From the NCBI RefSeq assembly GCF_002727065.1, contig NZ_PDVP01000001.1, forward strand, positions 62,001-126,000: 64,000 nt of DNA, in the 5' to 3' direction. Positions 1 to 8,889 of this stretch are shown here, one piece after another. Both the position numbers and the translations under genes were made by a program. How positions within the stretch are numbered: the stretch's first letter is position 1; each line of letters starts with the position of its first letter. Source of the DNA: Zhengella mangrovi (GTDB lineage: Bacteria > Pseudomonadota > Alphaproteobacteria > Rhizobiales > Rhizobiaceae). The notes beneath the pieces are model-generated. The model did not search any database and had not been told where the DNA came from. It saw only the letters and a list, made by a program, of their open reading frames with translations.

Positions 1-78
1 GAAAACCGCGGCCCGGTTCCCCACGGAACCGCGCGCCACGTGGCTCGAAATCACCAGGATCGCCTTGCCTTCAGCCAT
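1..78 (-). CDS. pdxY: Pyridoxal kinase PdxY, N-terminal fragment
   Basis: Only the first 26 codons lie in the window; the gene continues off the left edge. The peptide starts MAEGKAILVISSHVARGSVG and is followed by NRAAVF. The S-H-V-x-x-G-x-x-G-N-x-A run is the N-terminal signature of PdxY-type pyridoxal kinases, which phosphorylate pyridoxal in the B6 salvage pathway in the cytoplasm. The ATG at 78-76 is the natural start and is divergent from the acetyltransferase at 214. The family call rests on one short motif, so related ribokinase-fold kinases are not fully excluded. Confidence 0.7.
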   Translation of the reverse strand, partial: MAEGKAILVISSHVARGSVGNRAAVF

Positions 79-213
79 TCCGCCTGTCCCGCCTGCTGCC
101 AGAAGTCTGCCTTGCTTATGCCATGGCCCCGCCGCCGCGAACAGGAGAAGACTGTGGGGAGTGCAAAGGTTGAACTTGGCGCTCGCTGCGCTCTCGATTA
201 TGGTTAAGGAACC

Positions 214-720
214 ATGAACACGTTGAGCATCGACATACGGCGCGCAGAGCCACAGGACGCAGAAGCCATCTCGGACGTGCACCTGCACGCCTGGCGGGGT
301 GCCTATGCCGGGATCATTCCCCACAGCGCGCTGTCGCGGATGATCAGCAGGCGCGGGCCGCAATGGTGGGAACATGCGATCCGCCGCGCGGCCTCCGTGC
401 TGGTGGTCGAGATCGGCGGCACGATTGCCGGCTATGCCACGCTTGGGCGCAACCGGGCCCGCGAACTCAGCCACCAGGGCGAGATCTACGAGCTCTACAT
501 TCTCCCCGAATACCAGGGCATCGGCCTGGGGTCGCGCCTTTTTGAGGCAGCCCGGGAAACCCTGCGCGACCACGGCCTCAAGGGCCTGGTGGTCTGGGCG
601 CTCGAGGAGAACGACAATGCCCAGGCGTTCTATTTCGGGCGTGGCGGCGAGGACGTTGCCGAGGGCGTTGAAGTCTTCGATTCGAAGGCATTGCGCAAGG
701 TCGCCTTCGTCTGGCACTGA
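214..720 (+). CDS. GNAT family N-acetyltransferase
   Basis: A 168-residue cytosolic protein with the GNAT fold. Motif A reads IYELYILPEYQGIGLG (about residues 91-106), with the Q-x-x-G-x-G loop that binds the pyrophosphate of acetyl-CoA, followed by a helix and the typical late N-x-x-A-x-x-F-Y segment (residues near 134-140). The acceptor substrate cannot be told. The start ATG has an AAGGAA Shine-Dalgarno 4 nt upstream. It stands alone, divergent from pdxY and 135 nt before ppa. Confidence 0.85.
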   Translation: MNTLSIDIRRAEPQDAEAISDVHLHAWRGAYAGIIPHSALSRMISRRGPQWWEHAIRRAASVLVVEIGGTIAGYATLGRNRARELSHQGEIYELYILPEYQGIGLGSRLFEAARETLRDHGLKGLVVWALEENDNAQAFYFGRGGEDVAEGVEVFDSKALRKVAFVWH

Positions 721-855
721 CGCCAGGCTGTTGTTTCGGGACCGCTGTCCCGTCATCCGGCGTTTCCTGAACCAGTGCCATTGGCATTATGTGGCATTGC
801 ACAATCGACTTGGCTCGTCTATCGGAGGCGCAAAGATAACCCCCCGGAGAGAGCC

Positions 856-1389
856 ATGCGCATCGACGCCATTTCCATCGGCAAGAATCCGCCGGAAGAC
901 ATCAACGTCATCATCGAGGTCCAGGTCGGCGGTCACCCGATCAAGTACGAGATGGACAAGGAAGCCGGAACCCTCGTGGTCGACCGGTTCCTCTACACGC
1001 CGATGACCTACCCCGGCAATTACGGCTTCGTCCCGCACACCCTGTCGGAGGACGGCGACCCGATCGACGTGCTGGTCTGCAACACCCGACCGCTGGTGCC
1101 GGGCTGCGTCATCAATGTCCGCCCTATCGGCGTCCTGGTCATGGAGGACGATGGCGGCAAGGACGAGAAGATCCTTGCCGTGCCGACGCACAAGCTGACC
1201 AAGCGCTACGACGGCGTCGAGAACTACGACGACCTGCCGGAGATCACGCTCAAGCAGATCGAGCATTTCTTCGAGCACTACAAGGACCTGGAACCCGGCA
1301 AGTGGGTCAAGATCGGTGGCTGGCAGAACGCGGAAGCCGCCAGGAAGATGATCCTCGAGGCCATCGACCGCGCCGGCGGAAAGGCCTGA
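856..1389 (+). CDS. ppa: Inorganic pyrophosphatase
   Basis: A 177-aa family I (soluble) pyrophosphatase that hydrolyses PPi to 2 Pi and so pulls biosynthetic reactions forward. The metal-binding signature DGDPIDVLV starts at residue 66 (Asp66, Asp68, Asp71), preceded by the YPGNYGFVP substrate segment (52-60). The length matches bacterial enzymes. The reading frame stays open upstream to 775, but ATG 856 gives the conserved [20 protein letters not shown] start and has CCGGAGAGAG just upstream. A hairpin terminator follows. Confidence 0.95.
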   Translation: MRIDAISIGKNPPEDINVIIEVQVGGHPIKYEMDKEAGTLVVDRFLYTPMTYPGNYGFVPHTLSEDGDPIDVLVCNTRPLVPGCVINVRPIGVLVMEDDGGKDEKILAVPTHKLTKRYDGVENYDDLPEITLKQIEHFFEHYKDLEPGKWVKIGGWQNAEAARKMILEAIDRAGGKA

Positions 1390-1419
1390 TCGGCCATCTT
1401 CGGGCAATGGAAGTACGAG

Positions 1420-1446
1420 AGCCGGGCCTGACCGCCCGGCTTTTTC
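1420..1446 (+). terminator. Rho-independent terminator after ppa
   Basis: AGCCGGGC (1420-1427) pairs with GCCCGGCT (1434-1441) as an 8-bp GC-rich stem with a 6-nt loop, followed by a T run to 1445. It lies 30 nt past the ppa stop codon. Confidence 0.8.
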
Positions 1447-1467
1447 ATGGCCCGGTTCGCGCAGAGA

Positions 1468-2067
1468 TCATTCCCGCTTGTAGCGCGCGGGTGTGGGCAG
1501 CGGCACGCTGCCGGCCCGCACCACCGGTTCGTCACGCCAGCAGGCAAAGCCACGCGCATGGTCATCGGCGATCTCGCGGGCCTGCACGTTATGCCCCGGA
1601 TTGCCCGGCGCCACCACGTAGCCGACGACGCACCCGTCGTGATCGTCGGGCTGCGCCACCTTCGACACCACGAGCACCTCGATGTTCTTTTCCGGCACGT
1701 CCGTCGCGATCGACCAGCGCAGGATCGTCGCGAACGGGACACCCTTGTCCAGCCGCCACTCGATCGAGCCGGAGACGCCGTTGAACCCGTTGAAGCTTTC
1801 CCAGCTCGTCGGTTTGTCGCCGGATGGGAAGCCGTAGAACATGCTCTCGCGCGCATCGGCGTAGGACAGATAGACCGGGTAGTCGCCGTAGCCGGTGCAC
1901 AGAAGCTCCGACCAGTCCCCGCCTTCATCTTCGGCGGGTTCCGCCGTGACCTTGCAGGTGTCCTCGGCATGCAGCTTCGTGTAGGCGCTGTCCGGCGCTG
2001 CCTGCGCCAAAGGCGCGGCCAGTAGGAGGGGCAGAACGGAAGGGACGGCAAGCAGAAGTCGGCGCAT
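1468..2067 (-). CDS. Exported protein of unknown function
   Basis: A 199-residue protein with a clear Sec signal peptide (MRRLLLA, a hydrophobic core, then AAPLAQAA cleavable near residue 24). The mature part has four Cys residues at spaced positions (DTCKV, LLCTGYGD, DGCVVG, FACWRDE), suggesting two periplasmic disulphides. The ATG at 2067-2065 was chosen because it begins the signal peptide; the frame is open further upstream but that extension has no such feature. The family was not recognised. It is convergent with ppa and separate from the DUF167 gene behind it. Confidence 0.7.
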   Translation of the reverse strand: MRRLLLAVPSVLPLLLAAPLAQAAPDSAYTKLHAEDTCKVTAEPAEDEGGDWSELLCTGYGDYPVYLSYADARESMFYGFPSGDKPTSWESFNGFNGVSGSIEWRLDKGVPFATILRWSIATDVPEKNIEVLVVSKVAQPDDHDGCVVGYVVAPGNPGHNVQAREIADDHARGFACWRDEPVVRAGSVPLPTPARYKRE

Positions 2068-2128
2068 GGGACATCTCCGGTTGATCGTCACGCGCGACAG
2101 CCTGCCAGAGACCGGGCCGGAGCGCCAG

Positions 2129-2446
2129 TCAGCGATTGCCCAGAAGGGCATCCAGACGGGCAGAAAGCTCGCCGGCGTCGCCGCCGACCGTCACCGTCTT
2201 CAGCCGCGCCGTTCCGCCGCCGGTCACCGCGACGGCAGAGGGTGGAACGCCGAGCCATTTGGCCAGCAGTTTTTCCAGTGCCGTATTGGCCTTGCCCTTT
2301 TCGGGAACGGCGCGCACGCGGGCTTTCAGGTGAACCGATCCGTCGGACGCCTCGCCCACGCCTTCCACGTCATCGCGCGCCGCTTTCGGCGTCAGCCGGA
2401 CGAAGATCTCCAAGCCGTCGCGGGTCTCGCGCCAGCAGGCGCTCAC
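2129..2446 (-). CDS. DUF167 (YggU-type) small protein
   Basis: A 105-aa protein of the DUF167 family, whose biochemical role is not established. The family core is seen as [12 protein letters not shown] followed by [20 protein letters not shown] and the LGVPPSAV strand. The proposed start is GTG at 2446-2444, which overlaps the TGA of the upstream YggT gene by 4 nt (GTGA), a typical sign of translational coupling. YggT and DUF167 genes are commonly neighbours in Proteobacteria, which supports both calls. Confidence 0.85.
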   Translation of the reverse strand: MSACWRETRDGLEIFVRLTPKAARDDVEGVGEASDGSVHLKARVRAVPEKGKANTALEKLLAKWLGVPPSAVAVTGGGTARLKTVTVGGDAGELSARLDALLGNR

Positions 2447-2739
2447 AGCAGCGCCGGCGCGATCGTCGTCCAAAGGAGCTGGCGGAAGAAGAAGATGGCC
2501 AGGAACAGCACGATCGGCGACAGGTCGATGCCGCCGAGATCCGGCAGGATGCGGCGGATCGGGCGCAGCACCGGTTCGGTCGCCTTGTACAGGAAGTCGC
2601 CGATCATCGACACGAATTGGTTGCGCGAATTGATCACGTTGAAGGCGAACAGCCACGAATAGATGACCATGGCGATCAGGATCCAGGTATAGATGTCGAG
2701 CGCCAGGTCGATGGTGCGAAGCAGGGCTAGCATGGTCAC
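2443..2739 (-). CDS. YggT family integral membrane protein
   Basis: A 98-residue inner-membrane protein with two hydrophobic segments (about residues 3-30 and 72-96) joined by a loop that holds the family motif [19 protein letters not shown]. The YggT family has been linked to osmotic and ion stress but has no settled biochemical function. A second Met at codon 3 is an equally possible start. It is the first gene of a two-gene unit with the DUF167 gene. Confidence 0.88.
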   Translation of the reverse strand: MTMLALLRTIDLALDIYTWILIAMVIYSWLFAFNVINSRNQFVSMIGDFLYKATEPVLRPIRRILPDLGGIDLSPIVLFLAIFFFRQLLWTTIAPALL

Positions 2740-2841
2740 GGTCCGTTTGTCGTGACCGACATGTAGCCATTGAGGCTACCTGCGGCAAGACCGGGCATCC
2801 CGCAGCGCATCATCACGGTTAAATCCGCGCGATGCTTTTGC

Positions 2842-2870
2842 TTGACAGCATGCCGCCTGCTCACCTAAAT
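2842..2870 (+). promoter_or_regulatory. Sigma-70-type promoter for tRNA-Ala
   Basis: TTGACA (2842-2847) and CTAAAT (2865-2870) are separated by exactly 17 bp. The expected transcription start, near 2877, is about 9 nt before the mature tRNA 5' end. Confidence 0.7.
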
Positions 2871-2885
2871 GCGGCTCACTGGAAC

Positions 2886-2961
<76 letters not shown>

Positions 2962-3037
2962 GTTCTTCTTTTCTGATGAATTATTCCGTATTTTCAATAC
3001 TTTGTTATTATCGCGCGCCTCGGCGCGGGCCGGGCGC

Positions 3038-3068
3038 TTGACCTTGCCGTAGCTGGAACCACTATCTT
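3038..3068 (+). promoter_or_regulatory. MerR-family (CueR/HmrR-like) operator-promoter of copA
   Basis: A -35 box TTGACC (3038-3043) and a -10 box TATCTT (3063-3068) are separated by 19 bp, the over-long spacer that defines MerR-type activators. The spacer carries an imperfect dyad, ACCTTGCC (3041-3048) against CTGGAACC (3053-3060), close to the ACCTTCC/GGAAGGT dyad of copper regulators CueR and HmrR. The -10 box ends 6 nt before the copA ATG, so the mRNA would begin at or next to the start codon. No regulator gene lies in the window. Confidence 0.72.
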
Positions 3069-3074
3069 TCCGGC

Positions 3075-5423
3075 ATGGCACACGAACATCCCCACTCCCA
3101 TCACCATGCTGGTCATGCCCCGTCGGGCGATGCCGTCACGGATCCGGTCTGCGGAATGACGGTGACGCCGGGCGCTCAGACGCCCACCGCGTCCTACAGG
3201 GGCGAGGTCTTCCATTTCTGTTCGGGGAAATGCCATGACCGGTTCGAGGCCGACCCCTGGCACCATGCCAGCCGTCGCGCCACCGGCAGGACCGGCATGG
3301 ACGGCGAGGCACGGCAATACACCTGCCCGATGCACCCGGAGATCATCCGCGACGAACCCGGAAGCTGCCCGATCTGCGGCATGGCGCTGGAACCGGTCAC
3401 CGCCGCGCCGGACGAGAAGAACGAGGAGCTCGTTGACTTCACCCGGCGCATGTGGATCGCCGTGGCGGCGGCGGTGCCGCTCATGATCCTGACCATGGGC
3501 TCCATGATCGGCCTGCCCGTCCGCGACTGGATCGGCCACCAGTTCGCCGGTTACATCGAGTTCGTCCTCGCCACGCCCGTGGTCCTCTGGGTCGCCCTGC
3601 CATTCTTCAGGCGCGGCTGGTCTTCCGTCGTCAATGTCTCCCCGAACATGTGGACACTGATCTCGCTCGGCGTCGCGGCGGCCTATGTCTACTCCGTCTT
3701 CGCCGTCTTCCTGCCTGGCCTGTTCCCGGCCGATTACCGCGGTGAAGGTGGCGTCGGCACCTATTTCGAGGCCTCGGTGGTGATCGTCGCGCTTATCTTC
3801 GTCGGCCAGGTGCTTGAACTGCGGGCCCGCGAAAAGACCGGCGACGCGATCCGCGCGCTCATGGACCTGGCGCCGAAGACGGCACGCAGGATCACGCCCG
3901 ATGGCGACGAATACGACGCTCCGCTGGAAAACATCCTGGCCGGCGACCGCTTGCGGGTCCGGCCCGGCGACAGCGTCCCGGTCGATGGCGTTCTGGTGGA
4001 AGGGCATTCCTCCGTTGACGAGAGCATGATCACCGGGGAACCCGTGCCCGTGGAAAAGAGCAGGGACGACGCCGTGACCGGGGGCACGCTCAACGGCAGC
4101 GGGTCCTTCGTCATGGAGGCCAGGAAGGTCGGCGCGGAGACCATGCTGTCCCAGATCGTCGACATGGTCGCCAATGCCCGCCGGTCCCGCGCGCCGATCC
4201 AGGGCATGGCGGACCGGGTCTCCGCGGTCTTCGTGCCCGCGGTTGTGCTAGCGGCCATCATCGCCTTTGTCGCCTGGACCGTGTTCGGCCCGGAACCGGC
4301 GCTGGCCTTTGCCTTTGTCTCCGCGGTATCGGTCCTCATCATCGCCTGCCCCTGCGCGCTGGGCCTCGCCACGCCCATTTCGATCACCACCGCGGCGGGC
4401 CGTGGCGCCCGTGCCGGCGTGCTGATCAAGGATGCCGAGGCGTTGGAGCGCATGGCCCGCGTCGATACGCTGGTCGTCGACAAGACGGGAACGCTGACCG
4501 AGGGCAAGCCGAAACTGACCGACGCCTTCGCCATGGACGGGTTCGACAAGGACGAGGTGGTTGCACTCGCCGCCAGCCTGGAACGCGGTTCGGAACATCC
4601 CTTGGCCGAGGCAATCGTCGATGGGGCGCGCAAGCGCGGCCTCGACCTCGCTGACGCGTCGGCATTCGAGGCGGTGACCGGCAAGGGCGTGAAGGGCGAA
4701 GTGCACGGCAAGGCGCTGCTGCTCGGCAATGACGCGTTGATGACGGGCGAAGGCATTGAGACGGGCGAGGCCGAAGCCGCGGTGGCGAAACTGCGTGCCG
4801 ACGGCAAGACCGCCATGTACCTGGCCGCCGACGGCAGGCTGGCCGGTCTCGTCGCCGTCTTCGACCCCATCAAGGAAGGTACGCCCGCGGCCATCGAAGC
4901 GCTGCACAAGGCAGGGCTGACCATCATCATGGCGACCGGCGACAACGAGCGGACCGCCCGGGCCGTTGCCGGCAAGCTTGGCATTGACGACGTCCGCGCC
5001 GGCGTGTTGCCGGAGGATAAGAAGAAACTCGTCGACGAGTTGCATGCGAAGGGGCGAAAGGTGGCCATGGCGGGCGACGGCGTCAACGATGCACCGGCCC
5101 TGGCCGCCGCCGAGGTCGGCATCGCCATGGGCACAGGCGCCGACGTCGCGGTCGAAAGCGCCGGCATCACGCTGCTGCGCGGTGATCTGGCCGGGATTGT
5201 CCGGGCGCGGAACCTGGCCCGCGCCACGCTCCGCAACATCAAGCAGAACCTGTTTTTCGCCTTTGTCTACAATGGCGCGGGTATCCCCGTTGCGGCAGGA
5301 ATCCTCTATCCGCTGACCGGAACCCTGCTTTCGCCGATGATCGCGGCGGCGGCCATGAGCCTGTCGTCCGTGTCGGTGATCTCCAATTCCCTCCGGCTGC
5401 GCCGGATCGATCTTGATGCTTGA
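3075..5423 (+). CDS. copA: Copper-exporting P1B-type ATPase with YHS and heavy-metal-binding domains
   Basis: A 782-aa inner-membrane ATPase that most likely pumps Cu(I) (or Ag(I)) out of the cytoplasm. Order: His-rich N-terminus ([10 protein letters not shown]), YHS domain (about 22-60, DPVCGMTV...FCSGKC), a second metal-binding motif YTCPMHPEI...CPICGM (about 82-103), then the membrane and catalytic core. The metal-site CPC is at residues 425-427, phosphorylated Asp469 lies in DKTGTLT, and [10 protein letters not shown] is present. There are no HMA domains, as in the YHS/HMBD subgroup. It has no Shine-Dalgarno and sits 6 nt after the -10 box. It heads the copper operon. Confidence 0.93.
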   Translation: MAHEHPHSHHHAGHAPSGDAVTDPVCGMTVTPGAQTPTASYRGEVFHFCSGKCHDRFEADPWHHASRRATGRTGMDGEARQYTCPMHPEIIRDEPGSCPICGMALEPVTAAPDEKNEELVDFTRRMWIAVAAAVPLMILTMGSMIGLPVRDWIGHQFAGYIEFVLATPVVLWVALPFFRRGWSSVVNVSPNMWTLISLGVAAAYVYSVFAVFLPGLFPADYRGEGGVGTYFEASVVIVALIFVGQVLELRAREKTGDAIRALMDLAPKTARRITPDGDEYDAPLENILAGDRLRVRPGDSVPVDGVLVEGHSSVDESMITGEPVPVEKSRDDAVTGGTLNGSGSFVMEARKVGAETMLSQIVDMVANARRSRAPIQGMADRVSAVFVPAVVLAAIIAFVAWTVFGPEPALAFAFVSAVSVLIIACPCALGLATPISITTAAGRGARAGVLIKDAEALERMARVDTLVVDKTGTLTEGKPKLTDAFAMDGFDKDEVVALAASLERGSEHPLAEAIVDGARKRGLDLADASAFEAVTGKGVKGEVHGKALLLGNDALMTGEGIETGEAEAAVAKLRADGKTAMYLAADGRLAGLVAVFDPIKEGTPAAIEALHKAGLTIIMATGDNERTARAVAGKLGIDDVRAGVLPEDKKKLVDELHAKGRKVAMAGDGVNDAPALAAAEVGIAMGTGADVAVESAGITLLRGDLAGIVRARNLARATLRNIKQNLFFAFVYNGAGIPVAAGILYPLTGTLLSPMIAAAAMSLSSVSVISNSLRLRRIDLDA

Positions 5424-5450
5424 CCTTGCCTCGGATGGAAGGTCTAGATG
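5420..5450 (+). promoter_or_regulatory. Second MerR-family (CueR/HmrR-like) operator-promoter, overlapping the copA stop
   Basis: TTGACC (5420-5425) and TAGATG (5445-5450) flank a 19-bp spacer holding the near-perfect dyad ACCTTGCC (5423-5430) / TGGAAGGT (5436-5443). It begins within the last codon of copA. The -10 box ends 5 nt before the ATG at 5456, the same geometry as at copA. This gives the downstream four genes their own copper-type promoter. Confidence 0.78.
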
Positions 5451-5455
5451 ACGGC

Positions 5456-5827
5456 ATGCGCCGGTTTCTTGCCCTTTGCCTCATGGTCCTGTTCGCGTCC
5501 GTCCACCCTGGCGTGCCGGGCGGGCCCGTGCTTGAGGCGCATGCGGCCGCATCCCATGCACCGGTTGACGGAAACCCGTCTGTGCATACGCACCATGTCG
5601 CCGAGGCCAACCTCACGGCAATGCCGGAACATTCGTGCTGCCCGGCCATGGGCACCGCCCGCATCGCCCATGGCAAGGCCGGGCATTGCAGCGTCGACGG
5701 CGGCTTTCTGTCCCCGGCAGCCTCTGCCATACCGGCCGCGGCGCATCGCGTGTTCCCCCGGTCGGCATTCGATCGGCCAAGCGAGGCCGATCCGTCCGCC
5801 ATCCCTCATCCTCCCAGGTACGTCTGA
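5456..5827 (+). CDS. Small exported Cys/His-containing protein of the copper operon
   Basis: A 123-aa protein with a Sec signal peptide (MRRFLALCLMVLFASVHPGV, cleavable near residue 30 after AHA). The mature part has His-rich and Cys motifs (HTHHVAEA, HSCCPAMG, GHCSVDGG) that could bind a metal. The family was not recognised. The frame is open upstream to 5420, but earlier starts lie inside the MerR-type operator; ATG 5456 falls at the predicted transcription start, so the message would be leaderless. Its place between copA and the cytochrome c' gene suggests a periplasmic role in copper handling. Confidence 0.6.
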   Translation: MRRFLALCLMVLFASVHPGVPGGPVLEAHAAASHAPVDGNPSVHTHHVAEANLTAMPEHSCCPAMGTARIAHGKAGHCSVDGGFLSPAASAIPAAAHRVFPRSAFDRPSEADPSAIPHPPRYV

Positions 5828-5998
5828 CCCGCATGCCCTGCCGCCTGTCGGCCTCGCGGCGCGATGCGCCCGCGGCTTCGGGACGGCGGCAGCACAGGGA
5901 TCGTCGTGGCTGCCTTTCCGTTGCCACGCATTGACTGTCAGATTGGAATCGAGACCGGATCGCCGAAGTTCCCGATCCGGCATGCAAGGGAGAAACCC

Positions 5999-6589
5999 AT
6001 GAGAAACAAGATCATTCTTGCCGCCGTCGCCCTCTCGCTGGGCGGTGCAGCCGCAGCCTTCGCCCACGGCGGCGCAACGGGCATCGTCAAGGAACGCATG
6101 GAAGCCATGGAATCGATGGGCGACACCATGAAGGCCCTGAAACCGATGATGCAGGGCGCGGTCGCCTATGATGCCGACGCGGTCCGCCAGGGCGCCAGGT
6201 CGATCCGCGATCATGCGGCGAAGATCCAGGACCTGTTTCCGGAAGGAAGCGGCGGCCACCCGTCCGAGGCCAGGCCGGAGGTCTGGACGGAACGAAGCGA
6301 TTTCGATGCGCTGGCAAAGCGCCTGCAGGTCCTGGCAGCGGGACTGAAAGCCGCCGCCGGAAATGACACGGCCATGCCCGGCAGCAGTCAGGGGATGATG
6401 GGCAGCGGACAGGGCATGATGATGGGCGGTCAGGGCATGATGGGCGGCGGTCAGGGAATGATGATGGGCGCCGTGGGGCCGTTGCCCGATCCTTCCGACC
6501 TGGCCGCCATGCCCGCCGGCGGTGTCTTTGCCATGGTCGCGCAGACCTGCTCGGCCTGCCACAGCCGCTTTCGCCAGGAAGACGAATAG
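5999..6589 (+). CDS. Cytochrome c' / c-556-like protein with a Met-rich repeat insert
   Basis: A 196-aa periplasmic haem protein. A signal peptide ends near residue 22 (AAAFA-HGG). The haem motif CSACH is at 184-188 close to the C-terminus, which with the four-helix layout marks class II cytochromes c. Unlike usual family members it has an insert at about 126-157 made of repeats of the type GQGMMMG with ten Met residues, similar in style to the Met-rich Cu(I)-binding segments of copper proteins. An AAGGGAG Shine-Dalgarno precedes ATG 5999. The diheme cytochrome starts 3 nt after its stop. Confidence 0.82.
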   Translation: MRNKIILAAVALSLGGAAAAFAHGGATGIVKERMEAMESMGDTMKALKPMMQGAVAYDADAVRQGARSIRDHAAKIQDLFPEGSGGHPSEARPEVWTERSDFDALAKRLQVLAAGLKAAAGNDTAMPGSSQGMMGSGQGMMMGGQGMMGGGQGMMMGAVGPLPDPSDLAAMPAGGVFAMVAQTCSACHSRFRQEDE

Positions 6590-6592
6590 CCG

Positions 6593-7480
6593 ATGCGCGA
6601 AGTGATTGTCATGCTCGCTGCCGCCCTGGTCCTGACCGGGGCGGCAGCAGGGTCGATCGCGCTCTGGCCGATCGGCCACAATGTCCGCAACGGCGCAACG
6701 GGCGGCGATGCCGCTCGCGGGGCCTATCTCGCCCGGATGGCCGGGTGCATCGCCTGCCACACCGACACGAAGGGCGGCGGTGCACCGCTGGCCGGCGGAG
6801 TGGAATTGAAGACGGATTTCGGCACCTTCGTTACGCCGAACCTGACGACCGACCGCGAGAACGGAATTGGCGCTTGGACGCTGGCGGATTTCGACCGGGC
6901 CGTGCGCCAGGGCATCTCGCCCTCCGGCGAGCCCTACTACCCGGCGTTTCCCTATCCGTTTTACGCGCGTTTCACCGATCAGGACATCGCCGATCTCTGG
7001 GCCGCGTTCCAGACCGTGCCGGCGGTCGCTGCCCGGGCCCGCAGCCACACGATGGGCTTTCCTTTCGGTTTCCGGCCCGGCATCAAGATCTGGCGGGCCG
7101 CCTTTGTCGACCTGAAGCCGTTCACCCCGGATCCCGGCCGAAGCGAGGCGTGGAACCGCGGCAAGTACATCGTCGAGGGCCCGGCCCATTGCGGCGCGTG
7201 CCACACCCCGCGCAATCTGTTCGGCGCACGCCTCTCCGCGAACCGGTTCCATGGTTCGACATCGCTCCCGAATGGCGGCAAGGCGCCGCCGATCACCGCG
7301 GAGCACCTGAAGAAGAAAGGCTGGTCTGAACAGGACCTGGCCTATGCGCTTCAGACCGGCCTCCTTCCCGACGGCGATGCCTTCGGCGGCGCGATGGCCG
7401 AGGTCGTCAGTGGCGGCACAGCGTTTCTCACCGAAAAGGATCGCCTCGCGATCGCGACCTATCTTCTGGAGACCAGGTAA
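6593..7480 (+). CDS. Diheme cytochrome c
   Basis: A 295-aa protein with an N-terminal hydrophobic segment (residues 5-26), which either anchors it in the inner membrane or is cleaved, and two c-type haem sites, CIACH (52-56) and CGACH (200-204). The architecture matches cytochrome c subunits of the type found with periplasmic dehydrogenases, such as the gluconate dehydrogenase cytochrome, here with two of the usual three haems. It is packed between the cytochrome c' gene (3-nt gap) and the multicopper oxidase (4-nt gap), so it probably shuttles electrons in the same periplasmic pathway. Confidence 0.85.
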   Translation: MREVIVMLAAALVLTGAAAGSIALWPIGHNVRNGATGGDAARGAYLARMAGCIACHTDTKGGGAPLAGGVELKTDFGTFVTPNLTTDRENGIGAWTLADFDRAVRQGISPSGEPYYPAFPYPFYARFTDQDIADLWAAFQTVPAVAARARSHTMGFPFGFRPGIKIWRAAFVDLKPFTPDPGRSEAWNRGKYIVEGPAHCGACHTPRNLFGARLSANRFHGSTSLPNGGKAPPITAEHLKKKGWSEQDLAYALQTGLLPDGDAFGGAMAEVVSGGTAFLTEKDRLAIATYLLETR

Positions 7481-7484
7481 GACC

Positions 7485-8888
7485 ATGAGACCCGACAGAC
7501 GACAATTCCTGGGCCTGGCCGGTAGCGGCCTGCTTTCTGCCGCGCTTGCGCCGTCACTGATCCGGCCTGCGCGCGCCGCGGATGGCGTTCTCGAACTGAG
7601 GGCCATGCGCGCGGAGCACAGGCTTGCCGGGCCGGACCAGCCCCCGTCCCACCTGTGGACCTACAACGGTGTCAGTCCCGGACCGGAAATCCGGGTTCGC
7701 CAGGGCGAGCGCGTGCGCGTGCGCCTGGTCAACGAGCTGGAAGAGCCGACCTCGATCCATTGGCATGGCATCCGCATCGACAACGCGATGGACGGGGTGG
7801 CGGGCCTGACGCAGGACGCTGTCCCGCAGGGCGCCTCCTTCGACTACGATTTCGTCGTGCCCGACGCGGGCACCTACTGGTACCACGCCCACAACAAGAG
7901 CTGGAACCAGGTCGGACGCGGGCTCTACGGCCCGCTGATCGTGGAGGAAGCCGAACCGGTCTTTGGGCCCGGCAACGACGTCACGATCGTCCTCGACGAC
8001 TGGCGGCTGACCCCGGACGGTGTGCTCGACGACGCCAGTTTCGGTTCGCTGATGGATTGGAGCCATGGCGGACGTCTGGGCAACTGGCCGACGGTCAATG
8101 GCGAAAACCGCCCGGCGATCGCGCTCCGGAAGGGCGAACCGAGCCGGCTGCGCCTGATCAACGTGTCGAACGCACGCATCTTGGCGCTGGACCCGTCGCG
8201 CTTCGGGGCAAAGGTGCTCGCATGGGACGGCCAGCCGCTGCCGCAGGCCACCACGCTCGGCTATGCGCCCCTGCTCCTTGGACCGGCACAACGTGTCGAC
8301 CTGATGGTGACGCCGGACGAGGATTTCGTTCTGGAGGAAGTCTCGGCCGACGAGCCCTTTCCGCTTGCCGATTTCCGGGTCGCGGGCCAGGGCGACATGA
8401 CGCCCGCACCCCGGCCGTTGCCGCTCAATGCCCTCGCCGAGCCGGACCTGGCCAAGGCGAAAACGGTGAAGGTGGACATGGCCGGCGGCGCGATGGGCGG
8501 CGCCGTGTCGATCACCTACCAGGGCAAGGTGCTGGAGGGCGAGGATTACCGGCGCACCAGGCAGGTGTGGGCCTTCAACGGCGTCGCAAACCGCATCGAC
8601 AGCCCTCTGTTCTCGGTCAGACGCGGCGAGACCGTGATCATCGAGACGACCAACAACACCGCGTTCGCCCATGCCATGCACACCCATGGTCACCATTTCC
8701 GGGTGATCGAGCGAAGCGGCGCAGAGGTGGACGATGGCAAGCCGTGGCGTGACACGTTCCTGATCGGGCCGGAGCAGACGACATCCATCGCCTTCGTCGC
8801 GGACAATCCCGGCAAGTGGCTCTATCATTGTCACATGCTGGAACATGCGGCGGCGGGCATGACGGGCTGGTTCGAAGTGACGTCCTGA
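7485..8888 (+). CDS. Tat-exported multicopper oxidase
   Basis: A 467-aa periplasmic multicopper oxidase. The N-terminus MRPDRRQFLG is a twin-arginine signal. Copper ligands are in the expected order: HWH (92-94), HAH (134-136), HxxHxH-like HAMHTHGHH and the C-terminal HCHMLEHAAAGM holding the T1 Cys and the trinuclear-site His. In a copper operon such enzymes usually oxidise Cu(I) to less toxic Cu(II). There is no long Met-rich insert in this protein. The frame is open back to 7344, but ATG 7485 begins the Tat signal. Confidence 0.9.
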   Translation: MRPDRRQFLGLAGSGLLSAALAPSLIRPARAADGVLELRAMRAEHRLAGPDQPPSHLWTYNGVSPGPEIRVRQGERVRVRLVNELEEPTSIHWHGIRIDNAMDGVAGLTQDAVPQGASFDYDFVVPDAGTYWYHAHNKSWNQVGRGLYGPLIVEEAEPVFGPGNDVTIVLDDWRLTPDGVLDDASFGSLMDWSHGGRLGNWPTVNGENRPAIALRKGEPSRLRLINVSNARILALDPSRFGAKVLAWDGQPLPQATTLGYAPLLLGPAQRVDLMVTPDEDFVLEEVSADEPFPLADFRVAGQGDMTPAPRPLPLNALAEPDLAKAKTVKVDMAGGAMGGAVSITYQGKVLEGEDYRRTRQVWAFNGVANRIDSPLFSVRRGETVIIETTNNTAFAHAMHTHGHHFRVIERSGAEVDDGKPWRDTFLIGPEQTTSIAFVADNPGKWLYHCHMLEHAAAGMTGWFEVTS

Positions 8889-8889
8889 A

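Noticed and set aside
5420-5455. TTG 5420 or ATG 5435 as the start of the small copper-operon protein
   Set aside because: Both lie inside the MerR-type promoter, upstream of the predicted transcription start; the signal peptide begins at ATG 5456.
5444-7606. A 720-codon open frame on the minus strand across the copper operon
   Set aside because: It lies wholly antisense to five well-supported genes with clear motifs, and its product is Arg/Gly/Ala-rich with no recognisable domain. High-GC sequence routinely leaves such frames open.
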